The notes under the pieces: generated by a model
Told to the model about the DNA's origin: nothing
The model's input: the letters and a program-made list of their open reading frames with translations, nothing else
The model's database searches: none
In this document: positions 54,202 to 63,874 of the stretch, piece by piece
Position numbering within the stretch: the first letter of the stretch is position 1
Layout of the letters: the number at the start of each line of letters is the position of its first letter
NCBI RefSeq assembly: GCF_003851885.1
Contig: NZ_BHZE01000010.1
Coordinates: forward strand, 44,065 to 108,064
Direction of reading: 5' to 3'
Length of the DNA stretch: 64,000 nucleotides
From: Thermaurantimonas aggregans
GTDB taxonomy: Bacteria > Bacteroidota > Bacteroidia > Flavobacteriales > Schleiferiaceae
Translations under genes and position numbers: made by a program

Positions 54202-56043
54202 ATGCAGCGATTAAAGGAGATAATTGAAAATTTTGATCAAATTGAGCTCCAGGATGTTGAAGCACTTAAACAGTACGCACATCAGCATCCCTATAGTGCG
54301 ATTGTTCAATTAGCCTACGCGTATTTCCTACACAAACAAGAAAATTACAACTTCAATACACAACTTAAATTAACTGCTGCAGTAATTAACAATAGATCAA
54401 AATTATTTAATATAATTAACGGATCAATTGTTGCAAAAGTATTGAAATATCATCAGGCTCCTGTATATGTACAGGATTTTGAAAAAATTGATGATTTAAG
54501 ACAGGAGAAAATACAAAATGAAAAAGAAACAAATAACACAAAGAATATATTCCAGAACATACAAGAACGTTCAGTCAGAGAATTGGAAAATTCTCCGATT
54601 GAAAAAAAGGATAAAAATTTATTAAACAATCTAAATACTGAAGATAATCCCCAAATTCAAAAGAACATTTCAGAAGAAGAAAATGAGGAATCAACTTCTG
54701 TTACACATCAACACGTTCAACTTTTCGAGATAAATGAAAATAATTCTGCGAATGCAGAAATATCAGAATCAAAAGAGATCGTTGAAAGTAATCTCAAATC
54801 AGAAGTTCAGGAAAAGCAAACTACCAATGAAAGTAATTTAGAAGCTATTCGAGAGAAAATAAGAGCAAAGTTCGGTCAGCAGAAAAGTGAGAGTATCGTT
54901 GAAAGCGAAAAAGAAAAAAATATAACAGATAATGTAAAGTCAGATAGTGAAAGTACCAATCAAATAAGATCTGAATCCAGCCTAAGTAAAGAAGAAAGCA
55001 AAATTTCACTGGTTGAAAATGTAAATATCAAGGAGGAAAATTCTCAGAGTTCTGAAGAAGATAAGCTCAAAATAAAATTTGCAAAAGATGAAAGTGATAA
55101 TGAAAAACTAAAAGAGGTAAAAAATAGAGCCGCCAATATTTTACTGAAATTAGAATTTTTAAAATCAAAATACGGTACAGTAGTCTCTCAGTCAAATGAA
55201 GATAAAGGAAAAAGCGATGAAATAAGTAAACCTACTGAGCAAGAAAAATCTATTTATGTAACAGATGAAAATTATCCAAATACTTCCGAAAATCTTGAGG
55301 ATGAAATACAAGTAGAGTTTGACTTAACGGATACACAAGTCGAAAATAGTAATGCAATTCAAAATAACTCAACTACTACAGAATTTACACACTTAGTTGA
55401 AAATCAAATTGAGGATGATGTAAATGGTGATAACACAAAGGAAAATCAAAATTATATTCAAAGAGAGAACGATAAATATTCACCAATTGATATTGATGCT
55501 GATACCGAGATTTTTGATAGCACCTCAACCTCAAAAATAAGCCTCGAGAATGAAAACATTAATACTCAAGAAGTCAAGGAAAAACTCTTAGAAAAGGCAA
55601 TTGAAAGTACATATGATGAATCGAGTGAAGAGGACGATATTTTTTCAAAATGGTTAAAGACTTTACATAAAACCGAAGAAGATTCAAATAAAGAAAATAA
55701 CCTTAAAGATCGAATATCACCTCAAAAATTAAGTGAGTTAAATACAAATAACAATTCGAATAAAAAAATTGAAAAACTCAAAATTATCGATAACTTTTTA
55801 TCAGGAAATATTCAAATAAAACCAAAGTCACCTAATACGAAATCAGTAGAAGAACATAAAGATTTATCCATTAAATATACAGAAACCACAGCCGACTTAA
55901 TGACGGAGACCCTCGCTGAACTCTATATAGCCCAAGGTCATGTAGACAAGGCTATCCAGGCTCTGGAAATTTTAAAGTTGAAAAATCCGGAAAAAAGCAG
56001 TTATTTTGCACGCCGAATTCAAGAATTAAAAAAGAAAAAATAA
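54202..56043 (+). CDS. Long charged protein with terminal TPR segments
   Basis: A 613-residue cytosolic protein with ordered ends and a huge acidic, Asn/Ser/Glu/Lys-rich middle. Residues 1-75 are helical ('LKQYAHQHPYSAIVQLAYAY'). About 90-540 is low complexity and probably disordered, including 'EAIREKIRAKFGQQK'. The C-terminal 50 residues form a TPR-like hairpin ('TETLAELYIAQGHVDKAIQA', 'KNPEKSSYFARRIQELKKKK'). Such TPR proteins sit between lptE and secG in Bacteroidota. The function is unknown to me. It starts 2 bases after lptE and ends 2 bases before secG. Confidence 0.75.
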   Translation: MQRLKEIIENFDQIELQDVEALKQYAHQHPYSAIVQLAYAYFLHKQENYNFNTQLKLTAAVINNRSKLFNIINGSIVAKVLKYHQAPVYVQDFEKIDDLRQEKIQNEKETNNTKNIFQNIQERSVRELENSPIEKKDKNLLNNLNTEDNPQIQKNISEEENEESTSVTHQHVQLFEINENNSANAEISESKEIVESNLKSEVQEKQTTNESNLEAIREKIRAKFGQQKSESIVESEKEKNITDNVKSDSESTNQIRSESSLSKEESKISLVENVNIKEENSQSSEEDKLKIKFAKDESDNEKLKEVKNRAANILLKLEFLKSKYGTVVSQSNEDKGKSDEISKPTEQEKSIYVTDENYPNTSENLEDEIQVEFDLTDTQVENSNAIQNNSTTTEFTHLVENQIEDDVNGDNTKENQNYIQRENDKYSPIDIDADTEIFDSTSTSKISLENENINTQEVKEKLLEKAIESTYDESSEEDDIFSKWLKTLHKTEEDSNKENNLKDRISPQKLSELNTNNNSNKKIEKLKIIDNFLSGNIQIKPKSPNTKSVEEHKDLSIKYTETTADLMTETLAELYIAQGHVDKAIQALEILKLKNPEKSSYFARRIQELKKKK

Positions 56044-56045
56044 GT

Positions 56046-56375
56046 ATGCTTACTTTACTCGTCGTTCTTACTGTGATTGTATGTCTACTTCTCATACTAG
56101 TCGTTATGGTACAAAATCCCAAAGGTGGTGGCTTGTCATCAGCCTTCGGAAGCAGTACAACAAACCTGTTTGGAGGAGTACAAAAATCTTCAGACTTTCT
56201 CGATAGAGCCACTTGGACGTTGTCTATCTTGTTGGTTGTCTTGGTGTTGCTGATCAACATCAGCACGGGTTCATCAGATACTGAAACAGAAACCAAGAGC
56301 CAAATAACTGAGGGGGTTGAAATACCGGCTTCCACTCCCCAAAATCAGAATACCAATACACAAGAACAGCCATAA
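56046..56375 (+). CDS. secG: Preprotein translocase subunit SecG
   Basis: A 109-residue membrane protein, the small third subunit of the SecYEG channel. Two helices are present ('LLVVLTVIVCLLLILVVMVQ' and 'TLSILLVVLVLLINIS') around the family motif 'NPKGGGLSSAFGSSTTNLFG'. The C-terminus is a polar, Thr/Gln/Glu-rich tail, usual for Bacteroidota SecG. It is 2 bases after the TPR gene and 42 before der. Confidence 0.95.
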   Translation: MLTLLVVLTVIVCLLLILVVMVQNPKGGGLSSAFGSSTTNLFGGVQKSSDFLDRATWTLSILLVVLVLLINISTGSSDTETETKSQITEGVEIPASTPQNQNTNTQEQP

Positions 56376-56417
56376 TTCATTTCAAAGAGGCACTTTAAGT
56401 AGTGTTCGCAACGCATT

Positions 56418-57731
56418 ATGGCGGGAATAGTATCTATTGTAGGCAGGCCAAACGTTGGCAAATCAACCCTTTTTAACCGTCTCACTGGCAGGCGAGAAGC
56501 TATAGTAGATGACACACCTGGTGTGACTCGCGATAGAATTTACGCCCCTGCCGAATGGCTAAATCATTCATTTACAATCGTAGATACCGGAGGATACACA
56601 GAGGGCTCAGACGATAGCTTCGAGGCTGAAATTCGCAAACAAGCTCGACTTGCTATCGAAGAAGCCCATGTGATCATTTTTGTAACCGATGGTCGTGAAG
56701 GCCTTACACCACTCGATGAAGAGGTGGCTGAGCTTATTCGAAGAAGTAAAAAACCTCACATTCTGGCGGTAAACAAAATTGACAGCCCCTCGGATGATTT
56801 TGCTATTTCTGAGTTTTTAAAGTTGGGATTTAAAGATACTTTTCCCGTATCGGCCATCAATGGTCACGGTACTGGCGATTTGCTGGATAAAGTCATCAGC
56901 TATTTACCCCAAGAGGCAGATAAAAGCAGCGACTACACCGAAGATTTGCCAAGAATTTGTGTGGTTGGCCGACCGAATGTAGGTAAGTCAAGTTTTTTAA
57001 ATGCCCTTACCGGTCGCGATCAGCACATTGTATCAGAAGTAGCCGGAACAACGCGCGATGCGGTACACACGCGCTATACGATGTTTGGTTTTGATTTTTA
57101 CCTTGTTGATACTGCCGGCCTTCGCAAAAAGGGAAAAGTAACGGAAGATCTGGAGTTTTACTCCGTCATGCGCGCTATTAAGGCGATTGAGAATTCAGAT
57201 GTCTGTATTTTGATGCTCGATGCTTCGAGAGGTATTGAAGCTCAAGATTTAAGCATTTTTCACTTAATTGAGAAAAACCACAAAGGCGTAGTAATAGCCG
57301 TTAACAAGTGGGATTTAACGGATAAATCGCATGAAACAGCTACTGTATTTAGAAATGCTATTTTAGAAAAAATTAAACCTTTCGACGATGTGCCGATTTT
57401 ATTCATTTCGGCCACGGATAAAATTCGACTTCTGAAAACTTTAGAAGAAGCGCTCGAGGTGTACAAACGTCGAAAAACTAGAATTCCTACAAGACAATTA
57501 AACGATCTGCTCTTGCCCATTTTTGAAAACCAACCACCCCCTGTGTATAAAGGCAAGAGCATTTCGATCAAATACATCACTCAATTACCAACCCCTCGAC
57601 CACAATTTGCCTTTTTTGCCAACTTACCTCAGTACATCAAGGATCCCTACAAGAGGTTTGTGGAAAATACCATCAGAACGCACTTTGATTTTAAAGGCGT
57701 TCCGATAGATATTTTCTTCCGCAAGAAATAA
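56418..57731 (+). CDS. der: Ribosome-assembly GTPase Der (EngA)
   Basis: A 437-residue GTPase with two tandem G domains and a C-terminal KH-like domain, acting in 50S ribosome assembly. G domain 1 has 'GRPNVGKSTLFNRLTG', 'DDTPGVTRDR', 'DTGG' and 'NKID'. G domain 2 has 'GRPNVGKSSFLNALTG', 'EVAGTTRDAV', 'DTAGLRKKG' and 'NKWDL'. The C-terminal part includes 'PPPVYKGKSISIKYITQLPT' and ends 'GVPIDIFFRKK', as expected. It converges with gapN with a 7-base gap and no clear terminator. Confidence 0.97.
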   Translation: MAGIVSIVGRPNVGKSTLFNRLTGRREAIVDDTPGVTRDRIYAPAEWLNHSFTIVDTGGYTEGSDDSFEAEIRKQARLAIEEAHVIIFVTDGREGLTPLDEEVAELIRRSKKPHILAVNKIDSPSDDFAISEFLKLGFKDTFPVSAINGHGTGDLLDKVISYLPQEADKSSDYTEDLPRICVVGRPNVGKSSFLNALTGRDQHIVSEVAGTTRDAVHTRYTMFGFDFYLVDTAGLRKKGKVTEDLEFYSVMRAIKAIENSDVCILMLDASRGIEAQDLSIFHLIEKNHKGVVIAVNKWDLTDKSHETATVFRNAILEKIKPFDDVPILFISATDKIRLLKTLEEALEVYKRRKTRIPTRQLNDLLLPIFENQPPPVYKGKSISIKYITQLPTPRPQFAFFANLPQYIKDPYKRFVENTIRTHFDFKGVPIDIFFRKK

Positions 57732-57738
57732 TTGCCTT

Positions 57739-59349
57739 TTAAAAGACATATCGGGTTGAAATGAAATTGGAATGGCCCTGATTTACTATTTCTCGAAGCA
57801 ATGTTTTGCTGTTTTCTTCCATTTTTGCTGCTACTACAGATCGTATGGAAAACGATCTGAGAGCATCGTATACTGAAAGTGTACCTTCGGCTGAGTCTTT
57901 GCGCCCGGTGAATGGTAAAATATCGGGGCCACGCTGACATTGACTGTTGATGTTGACCCGACTTACCATGTTTACTAGCTGATCGGTGAGGTGGCCAATC
58001 TGTACAGGAGAATTGCCAAAAATGCTTACCTGTTGGCCGTATTTCGAATTTTCGAGATAATCAAATATTTCTTCAATATCGTTGTAAGGAACAACGGGCA
58101 CTACGGGTCCAAACTGTTCTTCGTGGTAGATGCGCATTGAATCGTTTACTGGATAAAGAACTGTCGGCGAATAAAATGGATCCCTTCTGATACCTCCGTG
58201 CGCATTCTGAATAGAGGCTCCTTTTTGGAGAGCATCTTCCACAATCTCTTGAAGATATTTTGGCTTGTTTTCGTCGGCTAATGGTGTAATGTTTACCTTA
58301 TCCTCCCAAGGCAAACCTACTTTCAACGCATCGGCTTTAGCTGAAAATTCTTTTAAAAATGCTTCAGCCAAGCTTCGATGTACAAAAATAATTTTAATAG
58401 CTGTGCATCGCTGACCATTGAATGAAAATGCACCTGTGATACATTCTGAGGCAGCTGCTGAAATATCCGCATCAGGAAGGATAATAGCCGGATTTTTAGC
58501 ATCAAGACCTAAGATTGACTTAAGTCGATTGGACTTGGGATGCATTTTTTTTAACGAATCTGCTACGCGACTAGTGCCAATCATGGCCAGTACATTAACC
58601 CTGCCCGACTGCATAAGCGGTGGCACTACAACACTTCCCTTACCATATACATAATTTATTACTCCCGGAGGAAAGGCCTCTTGAAAAGCTTTCTGAAGAT
58701 AATAGTGCATCAAAACACCTGGTCTGGGTGGTTTCATCACCACAGTATTACCCATGATAAGGGCTGGAATTACCAAAGTATATGTTTCATTGAAAGGATA
58801 ATTGTAAGGCCCCATTACAAGAACCACTCCGAGTGGAGTGCGTCGAATCTGACCAATAATGCCCTTCTCTATGACAAATCTCGACTGCGTGCGCTCGAGG
58901 TTTTTGAGCTCGTCTACAGTGAGATAAATGTACTCAATGGTGCGGTCAAATTCTTTTTCGGCATCTGTGCGCGATTTGCCGATCTCCCACATCAGCAGTT
59001 GCACGATTTGTTCGCGTTGGGCTGTGGCCAGTTTGGCAAATTTTTCAACTGCGGCAATCCGTTCTTCAACAGCCATAGTAGGCCAAAGGCCACGTCCGCG
59101 GTCATATGCCTTACAGGCAGCATTGAGTGCTTCTAAGGCAGCAGCCTCGTCCATATCGGGGTATGAACCTAAGTATTCATATAAAGATTCTCCAGTCGGC
59201 TCGCTCTTAATTGGAGAATACACCTTGGAAAATGGTCCATTCCAAGGAACGATCTTCCCGTCTAAAAGATAATCCTGTATTTCCAAAACATTAGGCTTGA
59301 TCGAATGTGTCACTTGAACGTAGTATTGATTCATTTTCGTCAGAAACAT
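57739..59349 (-). CDS. gapN: GapN-type NADP-dependent glyceraldehyde-3-phosphate dehydrogenase, missing catalytic Glu
   Basis: A 536-residue aldehyde dehydrogenase (531 if the second Met at 59334 is used). Similarity is to non-phosphorylating GAPDH, which oxidises glyceraldehyde-3-phosphate directly to 3-phosphoglycerate with NADP. The Rossmann part has 'VVLVMGPYNYPFNETYTLVI' and 'NTVVMKPPRPG'. The nucleophile is Cys315 in 'FSFNGQRCTAIKI'. 'EEQFGPVVPVVPY' supplies the conserved Glu-x-x-Phe. The usual 'ELGGKxP' motif is replaced by 'GLDAKNPAI', putting Gly281 where the general-base Glu belongs, exactly 34 residues before the Cys. It is a single gene, convergent with der. Confidence 0.85.
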   Translation of the reverse strand: MFLTKMNQYYVQVTHSIKPNVLEIQDYLLDGKIVPWNGPFSKVYSPIKSEPTGESLYEYLGSYPDMDEAAALEALNAACKAYDRGRGLWPTMAVEERIAAVEKFAKLATAQREQIVQLLMWEIGKSRTDAEKEFDRTIEYIYLTVDELKNLERTQSRFVIEKGIIGQIRRTPLGVVLVMGPYNYPFNETYTLVIPALIMGNTVVMKPPRPGVLMHYYLQKAFQEAFPPGVINYVYGKGSVVVPPLMQSGRVNVLAMIGTSRVADSLKKMHPKSNRLKSILGLDAKNPAIILPDADISAAASECITGAFSFNGQRCTAIKIIFVHRSLAEAFLKEFSAKADALKVGLPWEDKVNITPLADENKPKYLQEIVEDALQKGASIQNAHGGIRRDPFYSPTVLYPVNDSMRIYHEEQFGPVVPVVPYNDIEEIFDYLENSKYGQQVSIFGNSPVQIGHLTDQLVNMVSRVNINSQCQRGPDILPFTGRKDSAEGTLSVYDALRSFSIRSVVAAKMEENSKTLLREIVNQGHSNFISTRYVF

Positions 59350-59433
59350 TTAAAACTTTGCTAAAATCCACCCAACTAGAGGACTAATCTGTAACCTCTG
59401 TAACATTTCCCTAAAAACATTACTTCATTCCTT

Positions 59434-59441
59434 TAACTTTG
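59434..59441 (+). promoter_or_regulatory. Probable -7 box of the second large T9SS cargo gene
   Basis: TAACTTTG matches TAnnTTTG and lies 21 bases before the ATG at 59463. No TTG is visible at 17-23 bases upstream. Confidence 0.45.
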
Positions 59442-59462
59442 TTGATTTAAAAAACCGTAAAC

Positions 59463-62400
59463 ATGAAGAAAATTACATTTTTGCTCGGATTTATAGGTTT
59501 ACTTTGGTCTTCAGCAAAAGGACAGGTCAATTCGTATATTTTCACAATTGATAGCCTCGGCACCTACACTCCTATCACCGGGGGAGTAGTATTGGGCAAT
59601 GCAACAACCGACGACCAAAGATTTGTAGATCCGGCTCAGCCTCTTGGCGGAACCACAGAGACAGGCCCTGGTTTTCCCATTGGTTTCAACTTCGTTTATA
59701 ACGGTGTAACATACGACCGATTAGGTATCCGTGCCGATGGTCTGATCCGCCTCGGAATCTCAGCTGATGGAAATCAAGCTGTGAATATGACAGGTGCTGG
59801 CTACTCCTCTATTAGCAGCACCTCTTCCGCTCCGGCAAACAAGCAAGCAACTATTTGTGGCTTTAACCGCGACTTGCAAGCTAATGGAAATGCTTCTGAA
59901 ATACGTTTGGAAACCATTGGGACCGCGCCGAATCGAATTTGTGTGGTACAATGGACAAATTATAGAAGATTTGGCTCATCCAACACCGCTGATACCATCA
60001 ACTTTCAAATTCGTCTGCACGAAACGACCAACTCCATTAGCATCGTTTATGGTCGTTTTGCCACGCCAAACACAAGTACAACCATCACCGGCCAAGTAGG
60101 CCTCAGAGGCTTCAGCAATGCTGACTTTAGAAACGTAACCACTACCTCTACATGGGCTAATGCTGTACCGGGGGCAACTAACACAGCTGCTATGCCTTTC
60201 GTATCAAACAACCTTCCTGCTCAAGGCTTGACATACAACTGGGCAGTCCCTTCATGCTTTGCCCCAGGAAGCGTAACTTTTACAAACATTACCCACAATT
60301 CGGCCACAGCTAGCTGGGCTGCTCTGAACCCATCTATCGGATATCAACTTCAATTTGGCCCAACTCCCCTTACACTGGGCCAGGGTACAACTGTAACTGT
60401 GACTTCAGGCACTACTTACAACTTTACAGGACTCACCTCAGGTGTTCAAATGGCGGTGTTTATCCGTAACATTTGCAGTTCGACAGATACTTCTGTTTGG
60501 CAAGGTCCGTTTACCTTCACTCCACAATGTTCTGTGCCTTCAGGCTTCAATGTACTTAATGCTGATTCAACTCAAATTACGCTCGGTTGGACACCAAACA
60601 GCAATGTGACTTTTGAATTGGAATATGGGCTCGTGGGCTTTACTCAAGGTACAGGTACACTAGTTACTGGTATTACTGGCTCTCAATACACAGTAACTGG
60701 TCTCACGCCTAGCACCCAATACCATTTCTATTTGCGCTCGCGATGCGATTCTGTAACAACTTCTAACTGGACTCCTGTATTGCTGGGAGCAACTACCTGT
60801 GGTACATTTACTCTTCCATTTTACGAAGATTTTCTCAACTGGCCACCCCTTTGTTTCAGCTTTTCGACCACCGGTACTGCCACACAGAATTGGTCTCATT
60901 TCACTACAGGTGGGGTTTCTTTAGCAAGAGCCAATTTCTGGAGCTGGACAAGTGGTGTGACTGCTCGCATGCAACTCCCTCGAATTCAGCTCAACCAACC
61001 GGCTTGGATTAAATATGCCTGGTCGCATCAGTACAACTCTGTGTATCCAAACGATTCCTTGTTTGTAGAAATAAAAATTGATACATCTACTACCTGGACA
61101 AGGCTCCAATCACTTGGCGGACCTTCATTTAACACCCCCGGAAGCCAAAGTACCGCCCCAGGACAATTCACCCAGGAAAATCTAGTTATACCTTCATCCT
61201 TTATCGGTCATAAGGTGGATATTCGCTTTGTTGGTCGCTCAGGCTTTGGCCCCGATGTGTTTATTGATTTCATCGAGGTAGAAAATATTCCCAATTGTCT
61301 ACCCCCTTCTGCACTATCCATTACAAACGTTACTGCTACATCAGCTACCGCCACTTTTACCAAAAATAATACAGGTAGCGCTACACAATGGGAAGTCGGT
61401 GCTGTTGGCTTTACACCTGGTAGTGGATTACAACTAGCCTCAGGCAGCACAGCAGGTACAACGATTAATATCACTGGCCTTTCTCAAAATACTCAATACC
61501 AATTGTATATACGCGATAGCTGTGGAACGGGTCAGTACAGTGCATGGGTTGGGCCGGTATCTTTCACCACTTCTTGTCTGCCAGTAGCAATGCCCTTCAC
61601 CGAAACGTTTGCTACCTGGCCACCCTCCTGCTTTACATTCAGCACTACAGGTTCATCGACACAAAACTGGTCACACTTCACCACTGGGGGTGTTTCGTTG
61701 GCTCGAGCCAACTTCTGGGCGTGGAGTAGCGGTATTCGGGCAGTGATGAATACTCCTTTTGTCCAAATCTCTCAGCCGGCACGTCTTCGTTTTTACTGGT
61801 CGCATTTATACAGCAGCACTTACCCTGCCGATTCACTGATTGTCTTGTCGCGTAACGACAGTACTGGAATAGCCGATACTATTTTAAAACTCGGAGGTCC
61901 TACCTTCAACACCCCTGGTGCCGGCAACACCACTCCTGCCACCACTTTTAACGAACAAATTATCGACCTTCCAGCATCTTATGTTGGTAAAAATCAACGC
62001 TTTGAATTCCATGCCCGAAGTGGCTTTGGCCCCGATTTGTTTATTGATGAAATACTTGTAGAATCGTTACCCGCGTGTCCTTCACCCCAAAACTTTGCCT
62101 CTACTGGTAATACTGCTACATCAGCAACATTCAGCTGGAGCCAATCAGGCAACAATGCCAGCAGCTGGGATATTGAATGGGGCCCCGTAGGATTCACTCC
62201 CGGATCGGCTGTGGGTACTATAGTAAATGTGACTACCAATCCTGCCACCGTGAGCGGTTTGCCTTCAGGCTCATGTATTGATTTCTACATCCGAACTAAA
62301 TGTTCTTCCGTCAACGATTCTAGCGCTTTTGTAGGACCTGTTACGATCTGTATGCCAATCCAGTTTGACGTAGAAACTCGCGCAGTTCTTAGCCCTGCAG

Positions 62401-63851
62401 TGTTAGCTTGTGGCAACGCTTCTACTCAAGTACGCATGCTAATCCGAAATCAGGGCTTTGACCCAGTTACCAACGTACCTGTGGTATTGAACATTACCGG
62501 TGACATCAATCAAACCCTGAACGCTACTTACACAGGCACCCTACAAAATGGCCAATCAGATACCGTGACTCTCGGTACCATCAATACGGCCAATGGCGCA
62601 GTGATGAACATCGTAGCCTATACCAATCTTGCCACTGACCAAGACAATTCCAACGACACCCTCAAGCTCACGGCAACTCATATACCATTAACGCCAAAAG
62701 CAGATACAGCTTTGGTCTGTGCCGGTATCGACACGATCACCCTGAAAGCTCAAAACTGGCCAGGGGTTTCATATCAATGGTTTAACTCACCAACCGCACA
62801 GACGCCTTTGGCTACAGGTCCTACCTTTTTTGTCCCATCCGTTGCTGCTCAAAACACCTACTATCTCGAATATGGACCGCTGAGTGGCTCTCAAACCTTT
62901 ACCTACACTGCAGGTGATATCCAGTCAGACAGAAATTTTACATCATTACCAGGTTCATCTACCTGTCCGGGTGTGATGACCATTAATCTACCGATAGGTG
63001 TAACTGTCGACTCTATTAGTGTAGAATATGACTTTACTGCCGTTGGCTCAGGCTGGATGAGCGAACAGCGCTCACAACTCCGTTGTATAACTACCGGACA
63101 ATCTGAAGCTCAGCTCTTCAGTGGTACAGGTACCACCACCGGTACACTGACTTATAACCGAACAGGCCTAACCATTGCTAATGGGGTAGTTACCGGTCCT
63201 CTCGTATTTGAGCTGCATGCGGGCCGTACCTTCGGTGGCTCAGGTTGCGACGCTTCATTCAACTTTATACCAAACAACACATGGAAAATCACCGTATTCT
63301 ACACCGGTGCCCCATGCTCTAACGTACGCACTCCTGTCACCGTTGGCACACAGCCGCAGCCTACAGCTGCTTTCACATACACAGCTAACAACTACGTGGT
63401 AAACTTTACCGCCAATGTAACCAATGCCGACTCTGTACATTGGACCTTCGGTACAGCCGGCAGCAGCAGCCAGCTCAATCCTACTTTCACCTTCCCGGCC
63501 AACGGAGTATATCCTGTATGTTTGAAGGCATTCAACAACTGCGGAAGTGTAACTACCTGCGATACTCTCAAATTCAGCATTGGTCTGGCAGAAAACATCC
63601 TGGGCCATCTGCTCAAGCTCTATCCCAACCCCAGCGACGGACGCTTTGAGCTTACCTTCAGCGATGATCTGAACGAGCTTCCCGTTCGAATCATCGACCT
63701 CACTGGCCGCACCATGCACACAGCGCGCATCACTTCAGCCAATGGCCAATTCAACCATGCCTTCGATCTGAGAAGATTGCCTGCCGGCACATATTTCGTA
63801 CAGATCGAAACAACCGCCGGCACACTCACCCGCCGAATCATCCTTCAATAG
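59463..63851 (+). CDS. Large multidomain T9SS cargo protein
   Basis: A 1462-residue secreted protein with signal peptide ('FLLGFIGLLWSSAKGQ'). Order seen: an N-terminal beta domain (to about 265, 'IGTAPNRICVVQWTNY'); FN3 domains (about 268-460); a first MAM/anchor-J-like domain (about 450-610); FN3; a second, near-identical such domain (about 710-870); FN3; a CARDB-like stretch ('LNITGDINQTLNATYTG'); a CPGVM/SEQRS domain (about 1142-1283); a PKD-like domain ('VHWTFGTAGSSSQLNPTFTF'); and a T9SS sorting domain ('KLYPNPSDGRFELTF' ... 'RRIILQ'). It shares at least four module types with the cargo encoded at 36699. No catalytic motif was recognised. Likely a surface or matrix adhesin. GC-richer than the other giant cargo. 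Confidence 0.9.
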   Translation: MKKITFLLGFIGLLWSSAKGQVNSYIFTIDSLGTYTPITGGVVLGNATTDDQRFVDPAQPLGGTTETGPGFPIGFNFVYNGVTYDRLGIRADGLIRLGISADGNQAVNMTGAGYSSISSTSSAPANKQATICGFNRDLQANGNASEIRLETIGTAPNRICVVQWTNYRRFGSSNTADTINFQIRLHETTNSISIVYGRFATPNTSTTITGQVGLRGFSNADFRNVTTTSTWANAVPGATNTAAMPFVSNNLPAQGLTYNWAVPSCFAPGSVTFTNITHNSATASWAALNPSIGYQLQFGPTPLTLGQGTTVTVTSGTTYNFTGLTSGVQMAVFIRNICSSTDTSVWQGPFTFTPQCSVPSGFNVLNADSTQITLGWTPNSNVTFELEYGLVGFTQGTGTLVTGITGSQYTVTGLTPSTQYHFYLRSRCDSVTTSNWTPVLLGATTCGTFTLPFYEDFLNWPPLCFSFSTTGTATQNWSHFTTGGVSLARANFWSWTSGVTARMQLPRIQLNQPAWIKYAWSHQYNSVYPNDSLFVEIKIDTSTTWTRLQSLGGPSFNTPGSQSTAPGQFTQENLVIPSSFIGHKVDIRFVGRSGFGPDVFIDFIEVENIPNCLPPSALSITNVTATSATATFTKNNTGSATQWEVGAVGFTPGSGLQLASGSTAGTTINITGLSQNTQYQLYIRDSCGTGQYSAWVGPVSFTTSCLPVAMPFTETFATWPPSCFTFSTTGSSTQNWSHFTTGGVSLARANFWAWSSGIRAVMNTPFVQISQPARLRFYWSHLYSSTYPADSLIVLSRNDSTGIADTILKLGGPTFNTPGAGNTTPATTFNEQIIDLPASYVGKNQRFEFHARSGFGPDLFIDEILVESLPACPSPQNFASTGNTATSATFSWSQSGNNASSWDIEWGPVGFTPGSAVGTIVNVTTNPATVSGLPSGSCIDFYIRTKCSSVNDSSAFVGPVTICMPIQFDVETRAVLSPAVLACGNASTQVRMLIRNQGFDPVTNVPVVLNITGDINQTLNATYTGTLQNGQSDTVTLGTINTANGAVMNIVAYTNLATDQDNSNDTLKLTATHIPLTPKADTALVCAGIDTITLKAQNWPGVSYQWFNSPTAQTPLATGPTFFVPSVAAQNTYYLEYGPLSGSQTFTYTAGDIQSDRNFTSLPGSSTCPGVMTINLPIGVTVDSISVEYDFTAVGSGWMSEQRSQLRCITTGQSEAQLFSGTGTTTGTLTYNRTGLTIANGVVTGPLVFELHAGRTFGGSGCDASFNFIPNNTWKITVFYTGAPCSNVRTPVTVGTQPQPTAAFTYTANNYVVNFTANVTNADSVHWTFGTAGSSSQLNPTFTFPANGVYPVCLKAFNNCGSVTTCDTLKFSIGLAENILGHLLKLYPNPSDGRFELTFSDDLNELPVRIIDLTGRTMHTARITSANGQFNHAFDLRRLPAGTYFVQIETTAGTLTRRIILQ

Positions 63852-63874
63852 AAGTTTCCACATCTTACACCATA

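Noticed and set aside
54500..55900. Low-complexity stretch as a possible non-coding repeat region
   Set aside because: The frame is open for 613 codons with conserved-looking ordered ends, so it is a disordered part of a protein.
63255..63719. 154-codon minus-strand ORF opposite the second large cargo
   Set aside because: Shadow of a GC-rich, low-stop coding region; no signal, motif or promoter.
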